Assembly: GCA_015039365.1 (NCBI GenBank)
Contig: WION01000107.1
Coordinates: 62,001 to 126,000, forward strand
Direction: 5' to 3'
Length of the DNA: 64,000 nucleotides
DNA from: Amanita rubescens
Lineage: Eukaryota; Basidiomycota; Agaricomycetes; Agaricales; Amanitaceae
Shown: piece after piece, positions 49,300 through 62,508 of the stretch
How positions within the stretch are numbered: the first letter of the stretch is position 1
Layout: each line of letters opens with the position of its first letter
Translations under genes and position numbers: made by a program
The notes under the pieces: generated by a model
What the model saw: only the letters and a program-made list of their open reading frames with translations
Told to the model about the DNA's origin: nothing
The model's database searches: none

Positions 49300-50765
49300 A
49301 TGATGCTTTATGTCTGTTGGCTTGGTCTAGCAGCCACGCCTGTCATCGTTGCTCTGAATGCAGCAAACTGTACAGATAGCCAATATTACTGGGTAAGCGC
49401 GTGTCTTGTATCCCTGCTGGCTCAACACTGACAGGAATAGACATTTAACTCGCTGGGTCAGAGCCCCTGTAGCGTTGCTGACGTTTTAATGATTTATTGC
49501 ACCGGACAAGGTAGATCACTTTCCTGATAACCCAAATCAGTTGAGCTAATGCCGGTGGTTCGTTCAGCGGTTATTATCCCCGCTATACCCCCGGGAGAAC
49601 AATACGCCCCGCTCGGTTCAACCGGCGCCAACGTCAAATGTTTTTGTAATACTGTCTGGTACTCCTTGATGTCGGCGTGTGCTGCTTGCCAGAATGGGTA
49701 CTGGCCTACGTACGTTCGATTTGTTCTCGGCCTTTCCAGGAATCGTGAACTTGACCCATTCATCAGATGGCCGAATTATTCAGCAGTTTGCCCCCAAATA
49801 TATTTGATGCAGTGAGTTCAATGGTCACTGCAGACTGACCTATTAAAGGAAACCTTTAGGTATCCCAGTCCTATCCCAGTGTCAAATACCAGTGTGCCAA
49901 ACTGGGCATATGTGAACGTAACGGTATGATTGATGATTCCACCTGCTTCTAACTAGTAGTAACTGACAAATGAATTCAGGCAACCAACAATACTTTTAAC
50001 GTTGCTGCTGCGTCTATCCTCGCAGGTGCGTCTCACTAGAATCAAAGCGCAGGTGCTGTGATTAACGAATTTTCTTGTATAGCTGAAGATACTCCAACCG
50101 ATTCTGTATCTCTCACCTCGACATCTGCGTCGACCTCGTTTACGTCAACGTCGGCATCCACATCCACATCGACAACACCGGCATTGATATTAGCATCAAT
50201 AACACCGGTACCAACATCAAACTCAACTTCTAATTCATCTAAAACTGGTACTATCGCAGGCGGTACTGTCGGAGGTCTTGTCATAGGTTTGCTTGTTGCG
50301 ACATTCCTGTTGTGGCTCCGTATGAGGCACAGGCGCTCCAGAATCGTTGTTCACGCATCGCCACAAGTGAATGTACAAGTGAATGAACGTGAACGAAGTA
50401 TTATGAGCGTGCGTTGCTCATTGACCGAGTCTCCTTCATCTCTTGTATTACGTCCTCTACCAACCGAATCTTCAACATCTATGCAGCCAATGTTTTTGCA
50501 CGCCCATCGGGAGCCCTGTGTGAGTATTTCCGTTGCCGCTGTCCGACTCTGGATGCTGATAAAAAGACCATAGGATACTGACGATATCTCTAACTCATCT
50601 CGCATCCCACTGGCAAGGGTCGAGCGCACGCCGCGGAGCGAACTGCTTTCCGACCCTTCATGTCCACTCGGCGAATCTTCGCAACCTTTAGGTAGTGGAG
50701 GGTTTTACCAACCCGGAGGGGGCTCCTGGAGGGATTCCTGTGTTACGTGGGTTTCAAGGGAATGA
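49300..50765 (+). CDS. Cys-motif surface protein, array member 6
   Basis: ATG 49300; exon 1 to 49392 holds the leader MMLYVCWLGLAATPVIVA and NCTDSQYYW. Further exons encode TFNSLGQSPCSVADVLM, CFCNTVWYSLMSACAACQNG, YPSPIPVSNTSVPNWAYVNV and ATNNTFNVAAASILA. A long Ser/Thr stalk (about 60 residues), a helix GGLVIGLLVATFLLWL followed by RMRHRR, and a longer cytoplasmic tail complete it, with stop at 50763. Frame intact. More diverged from members 1-3, closer in its tail to member 7. Confidence 0.72.
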
Positions 50766-50930
50766 TTCAAGTTACCATAGGAATCTGACGACATGCTTGT
50801 CACATCCTCTACTATTAGCCCACGGTTCAGAGGTGAGGGTCCGCGTGGACTGCTTCACAACACGGTTTATAATTGGGGTCGAGTTGGACAGTACGATACT
50901 GATATCCCTAAGCTAATAGCATTTACGAGC
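50766..50930 (+). pseudogene. Extra cytoplasmic-tail exon relic
   Basis: AATCTGACGACAT through GATACTGATATCCCTAAGC resembles the last exon of member 7 (54158-54287) but stands alone behind member 6. Confidence 0.6.
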
Positions 50931-52884
50931 ATATTGATAACTGCGTCGGCGAGGTTTATTTCACTCGTATTCATTTCATTTCAAGTTGGGGCTGGCCGTC
51001 AAGTAAGTATCTTTTTTTCTATGGTCAACTTGTGCCACACGTTGAAAGTTCATTTTACTAATGCCCTCTGCTCTTCTCACGAGCGGAAGCGTGTGCGTTG
51101 TTAGGGTAAGCAGGATGCGTTAGAGGGGCTTACGCGTGGATTTAATTTTGAATTTTTGAGTTAGTACAGGTGCCGGACTCGACTGACGGCACTGGTACGG
51201 GGTTACATATATGCCATGATTTTTGGTTGTTTTATGAGTGCTATACCTCCTATATATTTACCTTTTTGATATATCTTGTTTGGAGATTTCAAGTTGATGT
51301 TAGGCGTCGCGTGCGCGCGTTTCGGAGTGGGCCAAGCGGGGTTTAGCCCGTAGTTTTTAGCACGCTCGATTCGATTTGCTCTAGTAGGACACGGTCCTGC
51401 GCAGGCTACTCTCCTCTCTGCAGTCCCTCCACGCCCCTCCACGATCGCTACCAGCAGTCCTATCCCCGCCCCATCAACGGCAACCAAAGTCCTCCTGCCT
51501 ACTACTCAATCAACTCTGCAATCCCCATCCTGCTTCCCAGCGCCAGACTTATCTCGCTTCGACCATGGGCAAGCAGAACTCGGTCTGGGTTCATCCATGG
51601 TGCAGGCACGGTGGGACTGAACGCGACGGAGACAAGGAGTTGACGTTGCGAGCTACACTGCTCTTGCGCCCCGTCACTAAAGTCGAGGATCAAGATGCAC
51701 AGGGGTAGATCTTCTCTTCTCTGAAAGCGTTGCCCCTGCGCTTACTGACGAAATTGCGGCGGGGGAGGAGCAATGAGCCAAAACGTTCAATGCTCGCGTT
51801 TCAAACAAATCATATTTCCTTCTTCTTCGAGCGCCACTCGTTCCCTCAAGGAGTCAGGGTCGGGTGTCTTGGAGAGGGTCGTGGAGTGCGGATAAAAATT
51901 GCCCTATTTAGATGCTTGGTGCATTTTGCGGATAAAAATCCACTTTCCCGGATCAGGCATCTGAAGGAATATTCGGGGGTCCTAGCCATATGCAAGTGAG
52001 CCACACGAGAGGGTCACAGAGGCGTATGGGGATTTCATCTTTCTCCACTGAGAGAACTGATCGCGAGGCAGGAAGGCGAATTGGTCTCGCCGTTGGCAAA
52101 CTCAAGACTCACCGCAAAGCTCTTTCGTTCGTCTTCCAACGCACCTCGAGTTGCAACTTAGGCTTCCCCCGACATCCGCGGGCGTTGTACCTGGCAGCGC
52201 CATCGCGGACGGTTTTTCACTGACCCTGGTTTGCGGGTTTTCCCTCTGGATCAACAGTTCGATGCCAGCGACCTGGAGATGGCCTGGTTGGCAGAGGTCG
52301 AGAAGCTGAAAAAACTGAATGAACGCAAATGAGTGGGGGAATCGTTCTGTCTACGGAGCAGAATGACATGCTACCCCGTGTTCTCCGATTACTTCAAGGT
52401 TGCGCCGTTGCATGATGGCATGGAGACTCCTGAAGGCTTTAGCCTGGTTTATGAGGGGATCAAGTCGGATGTAGCCTCTTCATCTTTCGCCACAGACAGG
52501 ATCAGGGCCTGCGACCGCCACCATCTCCTCCCAGCTTCTCGCCACTCTCATCATCAGTCATTTCCGTGGAATTCGGAATCCAGTTGTAAAACCATCACCC
52601 ATGGAGGTGGTGCCCTCTTCGAAGGTCGCTTCGGCCTCGACGACATGGAGTTTCCTGGAGTAGTATGGAATCCATCTTCACTGCCGTTCACGCTGGATCA
52701 CGATCATTATGTACACTTTGTCCGACACGGACCGTCATAGAACACCGTTGTTGATTGTAACGTGTAAGATGCTATACCAAAACAAGCAAACGGCGCCTAT
52801 TACTGGTGGAGCAATCAAACTTAACATACACAGGAGAAAAACGTACGTACACCAACCTCTTCCTCTTCCTCGGCTCCTAGATCC
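50931..52884. other. Intergenic, no supported gene
   Basis: About 2 kb. A frame of 135 codons at 52333-52740 exists, but I see no family, splice context or promoter to support it. The duplicated 3' flank of the array covers the first few hundred bases. Confidence 0.45.
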
Positions 52885-54287
52885 ATGATACTCCATGTCT
52901 TTCAGTGGCTTCAACTTCTAGCTATAATAGCTCCTGTTAGCTTTGCTCAGGACACGGGCAATGTACCAAACTGCACAGATGACCAATACGATTGGGTGCG
53001 TGTCTTGCATCCCTGCTGGCTCAACACTGACCAGGGTAGACATATAATTCAATGGGTCAGAGTCCCTGTTACGTCGCTGACGTTTTAATGACACAATGCA
53101 TCGGACACCGTACGATCCTTTTTTCTGATAATCTATCCCGAGTCAGTTGAGCTGACGGTAGTTTGTCCAGCGTATTCCATGGTGCCTCTTCAACGCCCAG
53201 GGCTAGCATATGTGATTCCCGAAGCCCCGTCCAACCCCTCATGCTATTGCAATTCGATCTGGTATTCGTTAATCTCAGCATGTGCTGTTTGTCAGAATGG
53301 GACCTGGCTCCCGTACGTTAACGTAGTCATTTGCTTCTCCGAGAATCGTGAACTTAACTGATTGCTCAGATGGCCAGAATACATACTATATTGCCACAGT
53401 GTTGTATATTTGACGGTGTGGGTTCAATTTTCGGCGCAAGACAGCACTATTAAGGGAAATCTCCAGGTATCCCTTTCATATCCCGTCAAATACTAGTGTG
53501 CCAGGGTGGGCTTATCTAAATGTGACGGTATGTTTGATTGACGATCCTGCCCGCTTCGAATGAGTAACAACAAATCAATTTAGGCAACGAACAATAGTTT
53601 TGATCTTGGGGCGGCGTCTAACCTCGCTGGTGCGCCTCACTAGAAACGAAGCACAAGTACTATGATTAATACGTTTTCTACTTGTATAGCTGGACTTGGT
53701 GTGACGGCTCCTATATCTTTTGTATCGACATCGGCGACATCGGCATCAGCACCGACATCACCGACATCGACATCAAACTCCTCTTTTCATTCATCTGAAA
53801 CCAATGCGGGAACGATCGCAGGTGGCGTCATTGGAGGTGTCCTTGGAGGGGCGTTAATCTCGGCATTGTTGTTCTGGCTTTACACGAAGCGCAAGGGCTC
53901 CTGGCTTGACCCTGAGATGTCGGAGCCCCCTCCATTAACTCGGTTTTCGACGGTTCCGTCGCCTCTATCTACCGAAACTCCAGCTGTTCCTTCGCCTCGT
54001 CCACCGACTGGCACTCCAGCTGGTCCCTCGCCTCCTCCGCCGACCGCCGCTTCTCCGAATCTTATGCGCCAAGAATATCAACAAGCTCTTCCAAAAACCT
54101 ATGTGAGCATTTGTTACCATCATTTTGACTTGGGATACTAATATAAATGCCATAGGATCCTGACGACATCCCTACATCCTCTACTTACCCCCGATTCAGG
54201 CCCGAAGCCCCGCGCGGGCTACTTCCCAACACGGAACATCATTGGGGTCAAGTAGGACAATACTATGCTGATATCCCTGAGCTTTGA
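52885..54287 (+). CDS. Cys-motif surface protein, array member 7
   Basis: Best signal peptide of the family: MILHVFQWLQLLAIIAPVSF, cleaved before or near QDTG. Then NCTDDQYDW, TYNSMGQSPCYVADVLMTQC, CYCNSIWYSLISACAVCQNG, FHIPSNTSVPGWAYLNVT and ATNNSFDLGAASNLA. A Ser/Thr stalk and a Gly-rich helix follow (GVIGGVLGGALISALLFWL, then YTKRK), a Pro-rich cytoplasmic tail (repeated PSP/TPA), and a last exon ending YADIPEL at TGA 54285. Predicted type I surface protein. The position of the conserved introns is as in the other members. Confidence 0.75.
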
Positions 54288-55483
54288 GTAATTTTTATGA
54301 CAATGTCGATGAGTATGACGTCTGAACTGGTGAAGGTTAAATGGTATCTACATTACTGGATTTGTACTGGTAATATGTGCTTGAGTTTTTGGAAAAAGCA
54401 TATTGTTGGGTTGACGGAACACAGAACACAGAACACAGAACATGACTCATCCTTGTGAAACACATCACGACGTACTGCGCGCTATGCCGCGCCATTGTCC
54501 GCTTGGCCGCACCATTATGCGCATCACCACGTACAGCAATTGATCACCAGCTTAAAGACTGCCTCACCTTTCATCCTCATCTCTTTCATACGCTTCTGGT
54601 TAAGCTGACAAGCTCATACACGTATAAATATGGTCTCTTTAATGTAGTCACCTCAGTCCGATATACGAGACTGAGGTGCGTTTATTTCTACCGTTTCTAT
54701 CTCTTTGTTTTACTTATATTCATCCGTAGAGTATCATTAGGTATTTTACCTCTAATATAGTCCGATATGAGAATATCATTAGGTTACCCTCTTAAAAATC
54801 CTAACGGTAGTAACTCTTGTAATCGTTGCCCATGACCAGTTCGGCTGGGTGACTGCTCGCCTTGCATGACTGCTGGCTAAGCACAACTTGGTTGATATGA
54901 TGTCCCGTCGCCCATCGACTAAGTCTCCAACTCTTATCTTCCCTCAACCGAATTTCCAACCGAGCCGCCAGTGTCTTTGTATGCCTTTCAAGAACCTCGT
55001 GTAAGTATTACTGTTGCCATCGTTTGACTTGTGATGCTGATAGTACAAATACCATAGAATACTGCGCTGACAATATCTCCACGTCGTCTCCCATCTCACT
55101 GATAAGGATCCGAGTCAGCTGAGCGAACCGCTTTCCGACTGTCCACCTGGAACAATCACCGCAACCGACTCGAAGGGTGTTCCATACGAACGAATTCCAG
55201 TGTTACGTGGGTTTCCAGTTTGGGGTTGTTAAAGTTATCGTCCTTCCATCCGAGCGAAGCGGCTGTTTCAGGTAGACGGGTTGTGTTACCATCTATCTTA
55301 GGAGCACATGGGTATGTGGAGAAGTTACTGTCAGTGGGAGCGAGTGATAGTCATCAAGTCCGAGTCAGTGACGCGCTTCGGCACGGCTGCACTACTTACA
55401 TACTACCCACCAATAGTGGCGATCAGGGTGCCGTGTTGACGCGTGTCCTAGGTAGCCAAAAGGAGAAGTGCGTCGTATCAAGG
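54288..55483. other. Intergenic with relic of a surface-protein tail
   Basis: 54820-55240 holds disrupted pieces of the family (NCTDSQYDW-like GCCCATGACCAGTTCGGCTGG, the tail donor GTAAGTATTACTG, and the last exon). No complete gene. AACACAG triplet repeat at 54418-54440. Confidence 0.55.
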
Positions 55484-55837
55484 TCATAATTGCGTTATTA
55501 TTGAGATCCCGGAAATAAGCTTAAGCCCATTCGTAAATGGGCGCTGTGCCTCGGAAGGCTGCGTTTCTGCTGAAAGCGCTCCAAGAATAGAAGCGTTGTA
55601 TGTGACAGTAACAGAGCGTAACAAGACGTTCGGATTTCCAACGCTCGGATCATCATCGAAGAAACCGATTGGATACCTAATGCAAGCAGTAGTCTCTTTC
55701 TTCTCAAGTGATGACGCGATAATAACCGGAATATAACTTTCAGTTTCATGAACTGTACATCTGGGGTCCTTGTCAAGTTTCAAGTTCAACCTTCGGGCTC
55801 CATCGCGCATTCCATCAGCAAAGTCTCTGATAACCAT
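55484..55837 (-). CDS. Hypothetical protein, 117 residues
   Basis: Not recognised. A single frame from ATG 55837 to 55484 with a charged N terminus (DFADGMRDGARRLNLKLD). No signal peptide or helix. It is divergent to the questin-oxidase-like gene with a 189-base shared upstream region that includes a TATATAA at about 55975. Real-gene status rests on length and position only. Confidence 0.4.
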   Translation of the reverse strand: MVIRDFADGMRDGARRLNLKLDKDPRCTVHETESYIPVIIASSLEKKETTACIRYPIGFFDDDPSVGNPNVLLRSVTVTYNASILGALSAETQPSEAQRPFTNGLKLISGISIITQL

Positions 55838-56026
55838 CGCTCACCTGATGCTTGTGACAGCGCTGGCGATATGACGTTAGTTATATGACTCGAGTCGCGC
55901 GAGCGTTCCGGCTAGGAACGGCAATGACAAGAAAGCTCTTACACAGGCAAGATCAAAGTTCTCCGGCGCGCTACTATATAATGATGGGAGTACTTATAGG
56001 TCGATGGAGATCACCCAGCCTCCAAC

Positions 56027-57720
56027 ATGGCATTGAGCAAGCCTTCCCTTGATTCTCTGTTTCCTAGCCCTTCTTCGCCGCCGAGTCTTTCTGCCCCTGC
56101 TCGTTGGTCGGGAATTACGCCCCAGACTGTAGAAGTGCTCCAGAAACTGCTCAAAGACAATCATGAACGATGGCATATCTTCTTTAATGATCAGGGATTC
56201 CACAAGTACGTATACCTTTTTATCTTTAAATTTGGCTAACAATTCTTCATTTTCTAGTCATTCTGCCCATCGCATTTTGGCTGTGTGGGCCTTGGGAGCC
56301 GACGGCGCTATTATTCAGGCAGGTTACGACACGGACAGTTCTTATCTAAAGGAAATGTATCCCTCTCCAAACCCTATAACCATCGAAAATTTCAAAGACC
56401 ATCTCGGGGACCACAAGTAAGTAAACGGACGTTTACATTTCTTGATTCAAGGTTCATTTTCCCTTCCCTAGATATTGGAGTGCTTATTTAGAATTCTTCT
56501 CGCGTGAGACCCTTCGGCTCGGCCTTCCTGGTGTTTTGGAAAAGTACATCTTTTCTCGCGAATTCAACTTTGGTGGCAATGGAGAACCGCTTCGTATGCT
56601 GGATCGCTTCGTATCTGACCTACTGCACGCCTTCATCCATACGGGATACGGATATGAATTTGGTTTACCTGGGATTGTTGCGGAAGGTATGTTTACATGG
56701 AGTCCCGTTCGTGCATTAGGCTAAGAATGACACCTAGGCATCGCCCAAACGGCTCTTCATGGATCCGACTTCCAAAATGTGGTCACCGCTGAGCAATTTG
56801 ACAAGTACGCGGCAGAAGCTACTGCGACGACCAAACCCAAGCCGACGCATGCGCTGACTATAGTCGCGCGCCTTATCAAGGATAAGCGCGTTGACGATGC
56901 CAAATATTTAAGCCCAGAGAGCGACTTGAGGGAAGTATACAAGAAATATGGAGATGTTATTCGTGAATACGTTGGAAAATGGGATACTGCTACGGCGGAC
57001 CCGCAAGAAGTGTCACGCAAGTTTGAAGAGCTCGTGTGGATGAACGTGGCTATCTATGGCACCTGCGGTTTCAAGAAAGGCGGGGAATTCAATAACGACT
57101 TTTTCTTGTGAGTGACGAATTAATGTTACGTACAACTCTCGAGTCTTACTAATATTTGCAACGATATAGCGTGCATCTTGTTACATCAGTTTTGTTCCTT
57201 CCCTCTGTGCTTGCGTTCCTCAAGCCAGTCTTCGCAAGCGCTCCTCCTTCGTTATTATTTCACTGCCAGTCTTGCTGCGTTCATTTTACGTGGCCGACCG
57301 AATCTCAATATCAAGTCCTTCTATGAATCTCAGGAACTCGTGTACCCACTTCCAGGAGGTGCATTACCAACGCCTCACGAGAAAGCTCTCCCTCTTCCCG
57401 GTGCGGATCCGAATAGGATTAAGGCTATTACGCCCAATCCATGGCTTCCCATAATCGAAACGGGCCTTGCGCACCCAAATGAGCATCTCATCAAGCTTCA
57501 GCGGGCGCTGGCTCACTTCAGTGCATTGTTCGGCGCTAGAAGGCCAGGCGCGTGTGAAGGTGGCTTGGAAGGAGCTGCAGAAGAGATGGAGGGTGCAGAA
57601 TTGCTTGATGGGACTTTGTTTATCAGGGTGGCTGGGTTGGCGACGAAGAAGATGGGTAGGGTCAGGGAAGGAGAGGCTAACGGCGATTGGGATTTCACAG
57701 GCTTCTATGCAACCAAGTAG
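56027..57720 (+). CDS. Questin-oxidase-like protein (DUF4243 family), one frameshift
   Basis: Related to questin oxidase, a Baeyer-Villiger type enzyme of fungal anthraquinone metabolism; family members have many other contexts. Exons 56027-56205, 56258-56416, 56472-56686, 56738-57107 and 57170-57720. Family text: WHIFFNDQGFHNHSAHRILA, FIHTGYGYEFGLPGIVAEG, and later YFTASLAAFILRGRP and TPNPWLPIIETGLAHPNEH. Exons sum to 1474 nt, one base too many. The extra base is at about 57227, after VLAFLKP. Otherwise intact, so an assembly indel is likely. No biosynthetic gene cluster surrounds it. Confidence 0.8.
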
Positions 57721-58267
57721 AGTTATCGACTAACGTTTGTGTATATTTAGTAAAGGGAATTGCTGTGTTTCGTCGATCTTGCAAAGCGCACAGTCGTCGT
57801 CGTCGTACGTCTGCACAGCGTCTGCGATCATGTGCACCTATGTTATCGTCATGAAGATTATGTACAAGAACAATTGACAAAAAAACTTGACAACTGATGT
57901 CCCCTTACGCATCAAAGTCAATGCTGTTGTGATCAGGTTCACGTGTGCCTGAGATATCATAGAGGATTTGGATTGCAAGTAAGAAAATAAGGGTTTCACC
58001 CATAGTTGACTAGGCTTTTCCGTCACTGACACTGGTTGCGGTACCGGTGTCGGACTTTCTAGACTAGATCGCTGAAGCGGTGAAGCCTAACGCTGACAGC
58101 TCCTGTCAGCCAGTTTTTCCTCTCTGTCCCTATCTACAACAATCTCTCTCGTCATACGGTCATCCTGTTGTCTACCTCGGAGCGCTCAAGAGCCTACGGG
58201 ATCTTTAACCAAAAAAGGATCCGCCCCGCAGCGATCGACCGGCTGTTGAAATTTCGCGATTCAATCG
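57721..58267. other. Intergenic
   Basis: No gene is seen. 3' flank of one gene and promoter of CNOT11. Confidence 0.5.
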
Positions 58268-60375
58268 ATGCAGTCGTTTCTGGCTGCTTACCTACCGACT
58301 GTGGCTCCTCCGACCATAATGTCGACGTCGATGTCTGCAGCTCATCGCTCAGGCCATCATATGTCTTCTGGTCACAGTACTCAGTTGGGCGGGGTGCAAG
58401 CTACAACGGCGACGACGCAAACGACTAGTACAGGAACAGGCACGACGACAACGACAGGGACGATGAACACGGGAATGACGACGCTGATGGCGGGAAAATT
58501 GGCAAACTCAAAGACTCCTGTGGGTATGCATGGCACTGGGAATGGAAATCCGACGACGGCTCAGGCTACTACTACTCTCTCTCCATTATCGGCTGGCCGG
58601 GCATCAAGACCTGGTTCGAGTTTGGGTTTAGGTTCTGGGTTTGGTGCGGACTTTACGGGGACGAGCAAGTCTGGTGCGGATATGAACTTGAAGTTGGGGA
58701 TCACTCAGGCTGTCGCTGCGACGGCTGGTACTCACTGGGCTATGGGCGCGGCGACGCCAGGACCAGGACAGGGAACGGGGAAACCGACCCCAGTCGCTAC
58801 GCCACACCCTGTGGACCCTGTCAAAGCCTCCGTTGCCCATCTCCTGACAAAAGCTTATTCCCTCCCCTGTTCGACCGCTGCACAGGCTTTTACGCACCTC
58901 GTGCAGCCCATGGCGCGTTTTCAGCTTGCACTGGATGCATTGTTGCCCCTGTTGGATGCAGGCGCTGTGGAGGACGGGAAGAAGCGAGGTCAGCCAGAAG
59001 GAATGGTAATGGAGGGCGCTCAAGTTCAGTTGGCCGAGGTGAGTGGGTATATGCGTTTTTTATATTGCGTGATATCGATGCGTATGCTTGATTGGCAGCT
59101 CCCGCAACGGATATTGGTGGCGTATATCTTGTATTCGATGTATGCCCCTTATCCTATTACGGTTAACCCGTTCAAGAGTGTTTTGTTGGTCGCAGTTTAT
59201 GAGGGAGCGGAATAGTGCTATACGTGCTGCTAATGAAGGTAGTGTTTCTAATAGTGAGCAACTGGTATGGGTGTTATGGAAAATTCTAAGGGGAGATGGT
59301 AATGATGTGCGTATAACGGATTCTTTGTCGTGCCTTGCTCTAATTGTGCATTTGGTAGATTGGTCCTTATACTCCAAGCACGTTGGCGAAATCACCCTTG
59401 CCAGCCAAGCTGAGAGCTAGTAATTTAATTCTTGAAGACGCTTTGTACAATGCAATGGTTGATATGTACGCCTGGTATTTTCATCGTTCGACTGATGCTG
59501 ATTATGGCACGCAGAGATGATAACACATATTCTTATTTCCAATCGCACAACCACCAAAGGGCGCGGTCGGCCTCCTCCGACTCTAATCACGAAAAGAACG
59601 AGCAAAGGATGAATACAATTTCACGAACTGTAAGGATGGTCGAAGAGGATAAACATAATGAAAAAGTGATACATGGGATGAAACTGTTGTTGGCTGCGCG
59701 TGACCGGGTGTTGACGTTGTCTGAACAACGCGTATGTGCCTCCTTTCTCTTCGGGCTTCGCTCGGCTGATCTCTTTTAGTTATTGATCCCTATCATTCCT
59801 GACCTTGCTGCTTCCCAGATGGTCGCATCTCTGGATTTAGCTCCCTTGGCTGCTCTCAACCCGCAGATCACGCATCTCCTTATCGTATCCATCTTCAATA
59901 ATACAGCCAAAACTGTCGATGTTGAACTCTTGTATCCATACATTGACACGCTCTCTTGCCTGCCTCCCACTCGCCCCTCGTTTGATCTCATGGGAAGGTT
60001 GATACAGGATTCGTCGCCCATCTCGTTGACGGGATACTCTACCGTGGCGGATCTTATCCGGATGGAGGTGCTGGGTAGGTTTATACACGAATGTATAACG
60101 TGGCTCGAGAGAGCGGAAGTAGAAGAGCGAGAAGGACTCGTTAGTGATGATCGATTTGCGCAGTGCGTGCAGAATGTAAGCATGTCCGTTGATTCTTTGA
60201 TTCCAAGCTGATTCGCTTGTAGCTATGTCGCTTCTTCAACTCTTTAGTTAAATTATCCATCGTTGATCCGACTTCAGACGTCGATTGTGCCGAGATGGCA
60301 TACTTTAGCTTGCGCCACGCGCGATTCGAGGAGGCCAATGCGCTGTACCGGACACTCGCCGCTGGGAGGCTATGA
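58268..60375 (+). CDS. CNOT11: CCR4-NOT complex subunit 11 orthologue, one frameshift
   Basis: Exons 58268-59038, 59099-59306, 59359-59465, 59515-59731, 59780-60175 and 60223-60375. The N terminus is a low-complexity Gly/Thr/Ser region. The conserved part includes QRILVAYILYSMYAPYPITV, NPFKSVLL, the GPYTPSTLAKSPLPAKLRAS loop, and the C-terminal domain (PDLAASQMVASLDLAPLAAL; FSLRHARFEEANALYRTL). CNOT11 is a CCR4-NOT mRNA-deadenylation complex subunit, normally rare in yeasts but present in basidiomycetes and animals. Exons sum to 1852, one too many. The extra G is at about 59188-59189, after SVLL; without it the frame runs on as SQFMRERNSA. Confidence 0.82.
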
Positions 60376-60606
60376 TTGAGTATGCCAATTTCTTGTATGC
60401 ATCCATGGGCCGTTGTTACTTATTATGTGTTACGAGTATGAAGTGTGTGTGTGTGTATATTATATATTATAGTAGTTCATAGAACGCATAGGCATCCGTT
60501 TCGGGTAAAGCCATCATCCGAACATCTGTCTCTAAATTGGTCAATGGCCTCATGACAGTCAGCGCCTCATGCGGTCTTTCTCCCTCCTTCAACCTCAATC
60601 CTATCC

Positions 60607-62508
60607 ATGACAGACATTGACATCCAGACTGCTCAGTTGATCATCCAACTTGCCCGAGATGATCTCTATGGTCCCGATGGCTCTCCCAACGATGAATCAC
60701 TATCCGATTTGGAGTTTGCTTTGGCAGCGCAGGAGCAGGAGTTTATGCAGTATTGGATGAATTATGGAGATGCCCAAGTGACGCCTGGCAATCGTACAGG
60801 CGTGGGCCTCACTGGCAGCGGAATGGGAAACAACGTGGGGAGTCTGGGGGTCACAACGACGTCAGTCCAGGCAACGCCTGTGTCACCTGTCCCTCAACCG
60901 GTGCCTAGCACAAGCTCGGCTAGACCTGGACCTAGTTTTCAATCACCGGCAAACTCATCATCATCGAATGCTCCATTTTCCTTCTCTACTACTGGTCCAT
61001 TCGGTCAGGCCAACCTTCTCTTAGACGAAGATGAATATGAAGAAGAATCATATCCAGCACCGGGCCCTTCAACTTCCACTCTCTCGAATCTACGCCTACT
61101 AGCACCTCTTGCACCTGCACAGGGAGCCACGTGGGAACGGACACATTCCACTTCCTCGTCTGCGAGCTCTGGATCGCCCGTGGACGAACTACCCATTTTA
61201 GAATGGACAGTTGATGAGGCGCCAGCCTTTGGCTCAGAAACCATCGTCAGAGAACCACTTTTCGAAGGGGAAGATTATCCTCCTGATTCACCCGCCGCCG
61301 AGTGGCATCCAAATCTGGACGACGACGAAGAACCCGTTCCTGAATGGCCTACTATCATGACACCTCCCGTTGAATCGCCGACGACTGCGGAGGAGCCACC
61401 GTTAGTGGATTATGTGGATTATGTACAGTATACTCTTCAGGAACCTATTTCGCCGATCAGTAGTACCGGTAATTCCTCAGATTCCGAGAGTGAAGAGGAA
61501 CCTAGGAATAGTCTCATTCCATTGTTCGGTAGAGAAAACTTTGAGGATGATGCCGGACGAACGTCTCGGGTGGAAATCATTTCCAGGATACTTGAAGAGT
61601 AGTGAGTGACTTTCCTAACGAGTCTTCCCGTATTTATCTGACACCCGTCTAGTTTTAGGTCAGGCTCATTCGTCGAAGCTGTCACACCTGTTGAACCAAG
61701 GTAAGTCGACCCTTCATTTGAATCCCAAACCAAGACATATGAAAAACACACGCGACTTGATGTTGTTTCTACCACTCCCTTCATCTTTCTCAACTATGGT
61801 ATTCATGTTATGCTCACATCTGTATAAACGCAGCGTCGAATGCAACTTTTGCAAAGAACAATGCCCCAATGTCTTCGGCCCTCAGCACGTCATGCAGTCC
61901 ATTACGTCTGCCGCAGCTGCGTGACGCGTAACGTCGAACTCTGTACTACGGGACGAAACAGGCGTATCCTCCGAAATGCTGCGACAACAGACTTGCCATC
62001 CCGCGATCTGATTCATTTGCTCAAGGACAATAGTCTGATAGCGAAGTACGAATCCAAGTTTACCGAGTACAGCACGCCGATCCGTGATCGGATTTACTGC
62101 TGCAAGTGTGCCGAGTTTCTGGGGTCGAAAGCGACAAGTACCTCGGGCGCCTCATCCTCATCCTCATTCTCATCGACGCTCGTCTCCTCTGCCGTACTGG
62201 CAAGTCCACTGGTGCACCAAGGGATGTACTGTTATCGATGTCTCCTTTACACATGCGCAGCTTGCAAGCAGGCTTCCCATCCTTATCGACCTTGCCAAGA
62301 TACTCCGTCCGACATCGCTTTCAAACAGCTTACTACCGAAAAGGGATGGCAAAAGTGTCCGAACTGCGATGCTGTGGTGGAACTCCACGTGGGGTGTTAT
62401 CATATGAAGTGCAGATGTGCAACGGAGTTTTGCTATCTGTGCGCGACTAGGTGGAAGGGTTGTTCGTGCCCAAACGCTGATGAGGATAGGTTGCTTTTGG
62501 CACAATGA
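60607..62508 (+). CDS. RBR-type E3 ubiquitin ligase, frameshift in RING1
   Basis: Exons 60607-61601, 61653-61700 and 61834-62508. An acidic, Ser/Pro-rich N-terminal half (about 330 residues), then RING1 (ECNFCKEQCPNV and HYVCRSC), an in-between-RING domain (CCKCAEFLG and CYRCLLYTCAACKQ) and RING2 with CPNCDAVVELHVGCYHMKC. In the RBR scheme the Cys in GCYHMKC is the catalytic residue. Exons sum to 1718 nt, out of frame by one missing (or two extra) bases at about 61868-61880 inside RING1. Otherwise conserved. Confidence 0.75.

Noticed and set aside
52333..52740. Possible gene of 135 residues
   Set aside because: No similarity, no splice or promoter support, and located in a repeat-rich spacer.
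59099..59306. Programmed +1 frameshifting in CNOT11 and PAK
   Set aside because: No slippery site shared by the sites, and no known precedent in these families; single-base insertion is simpler.
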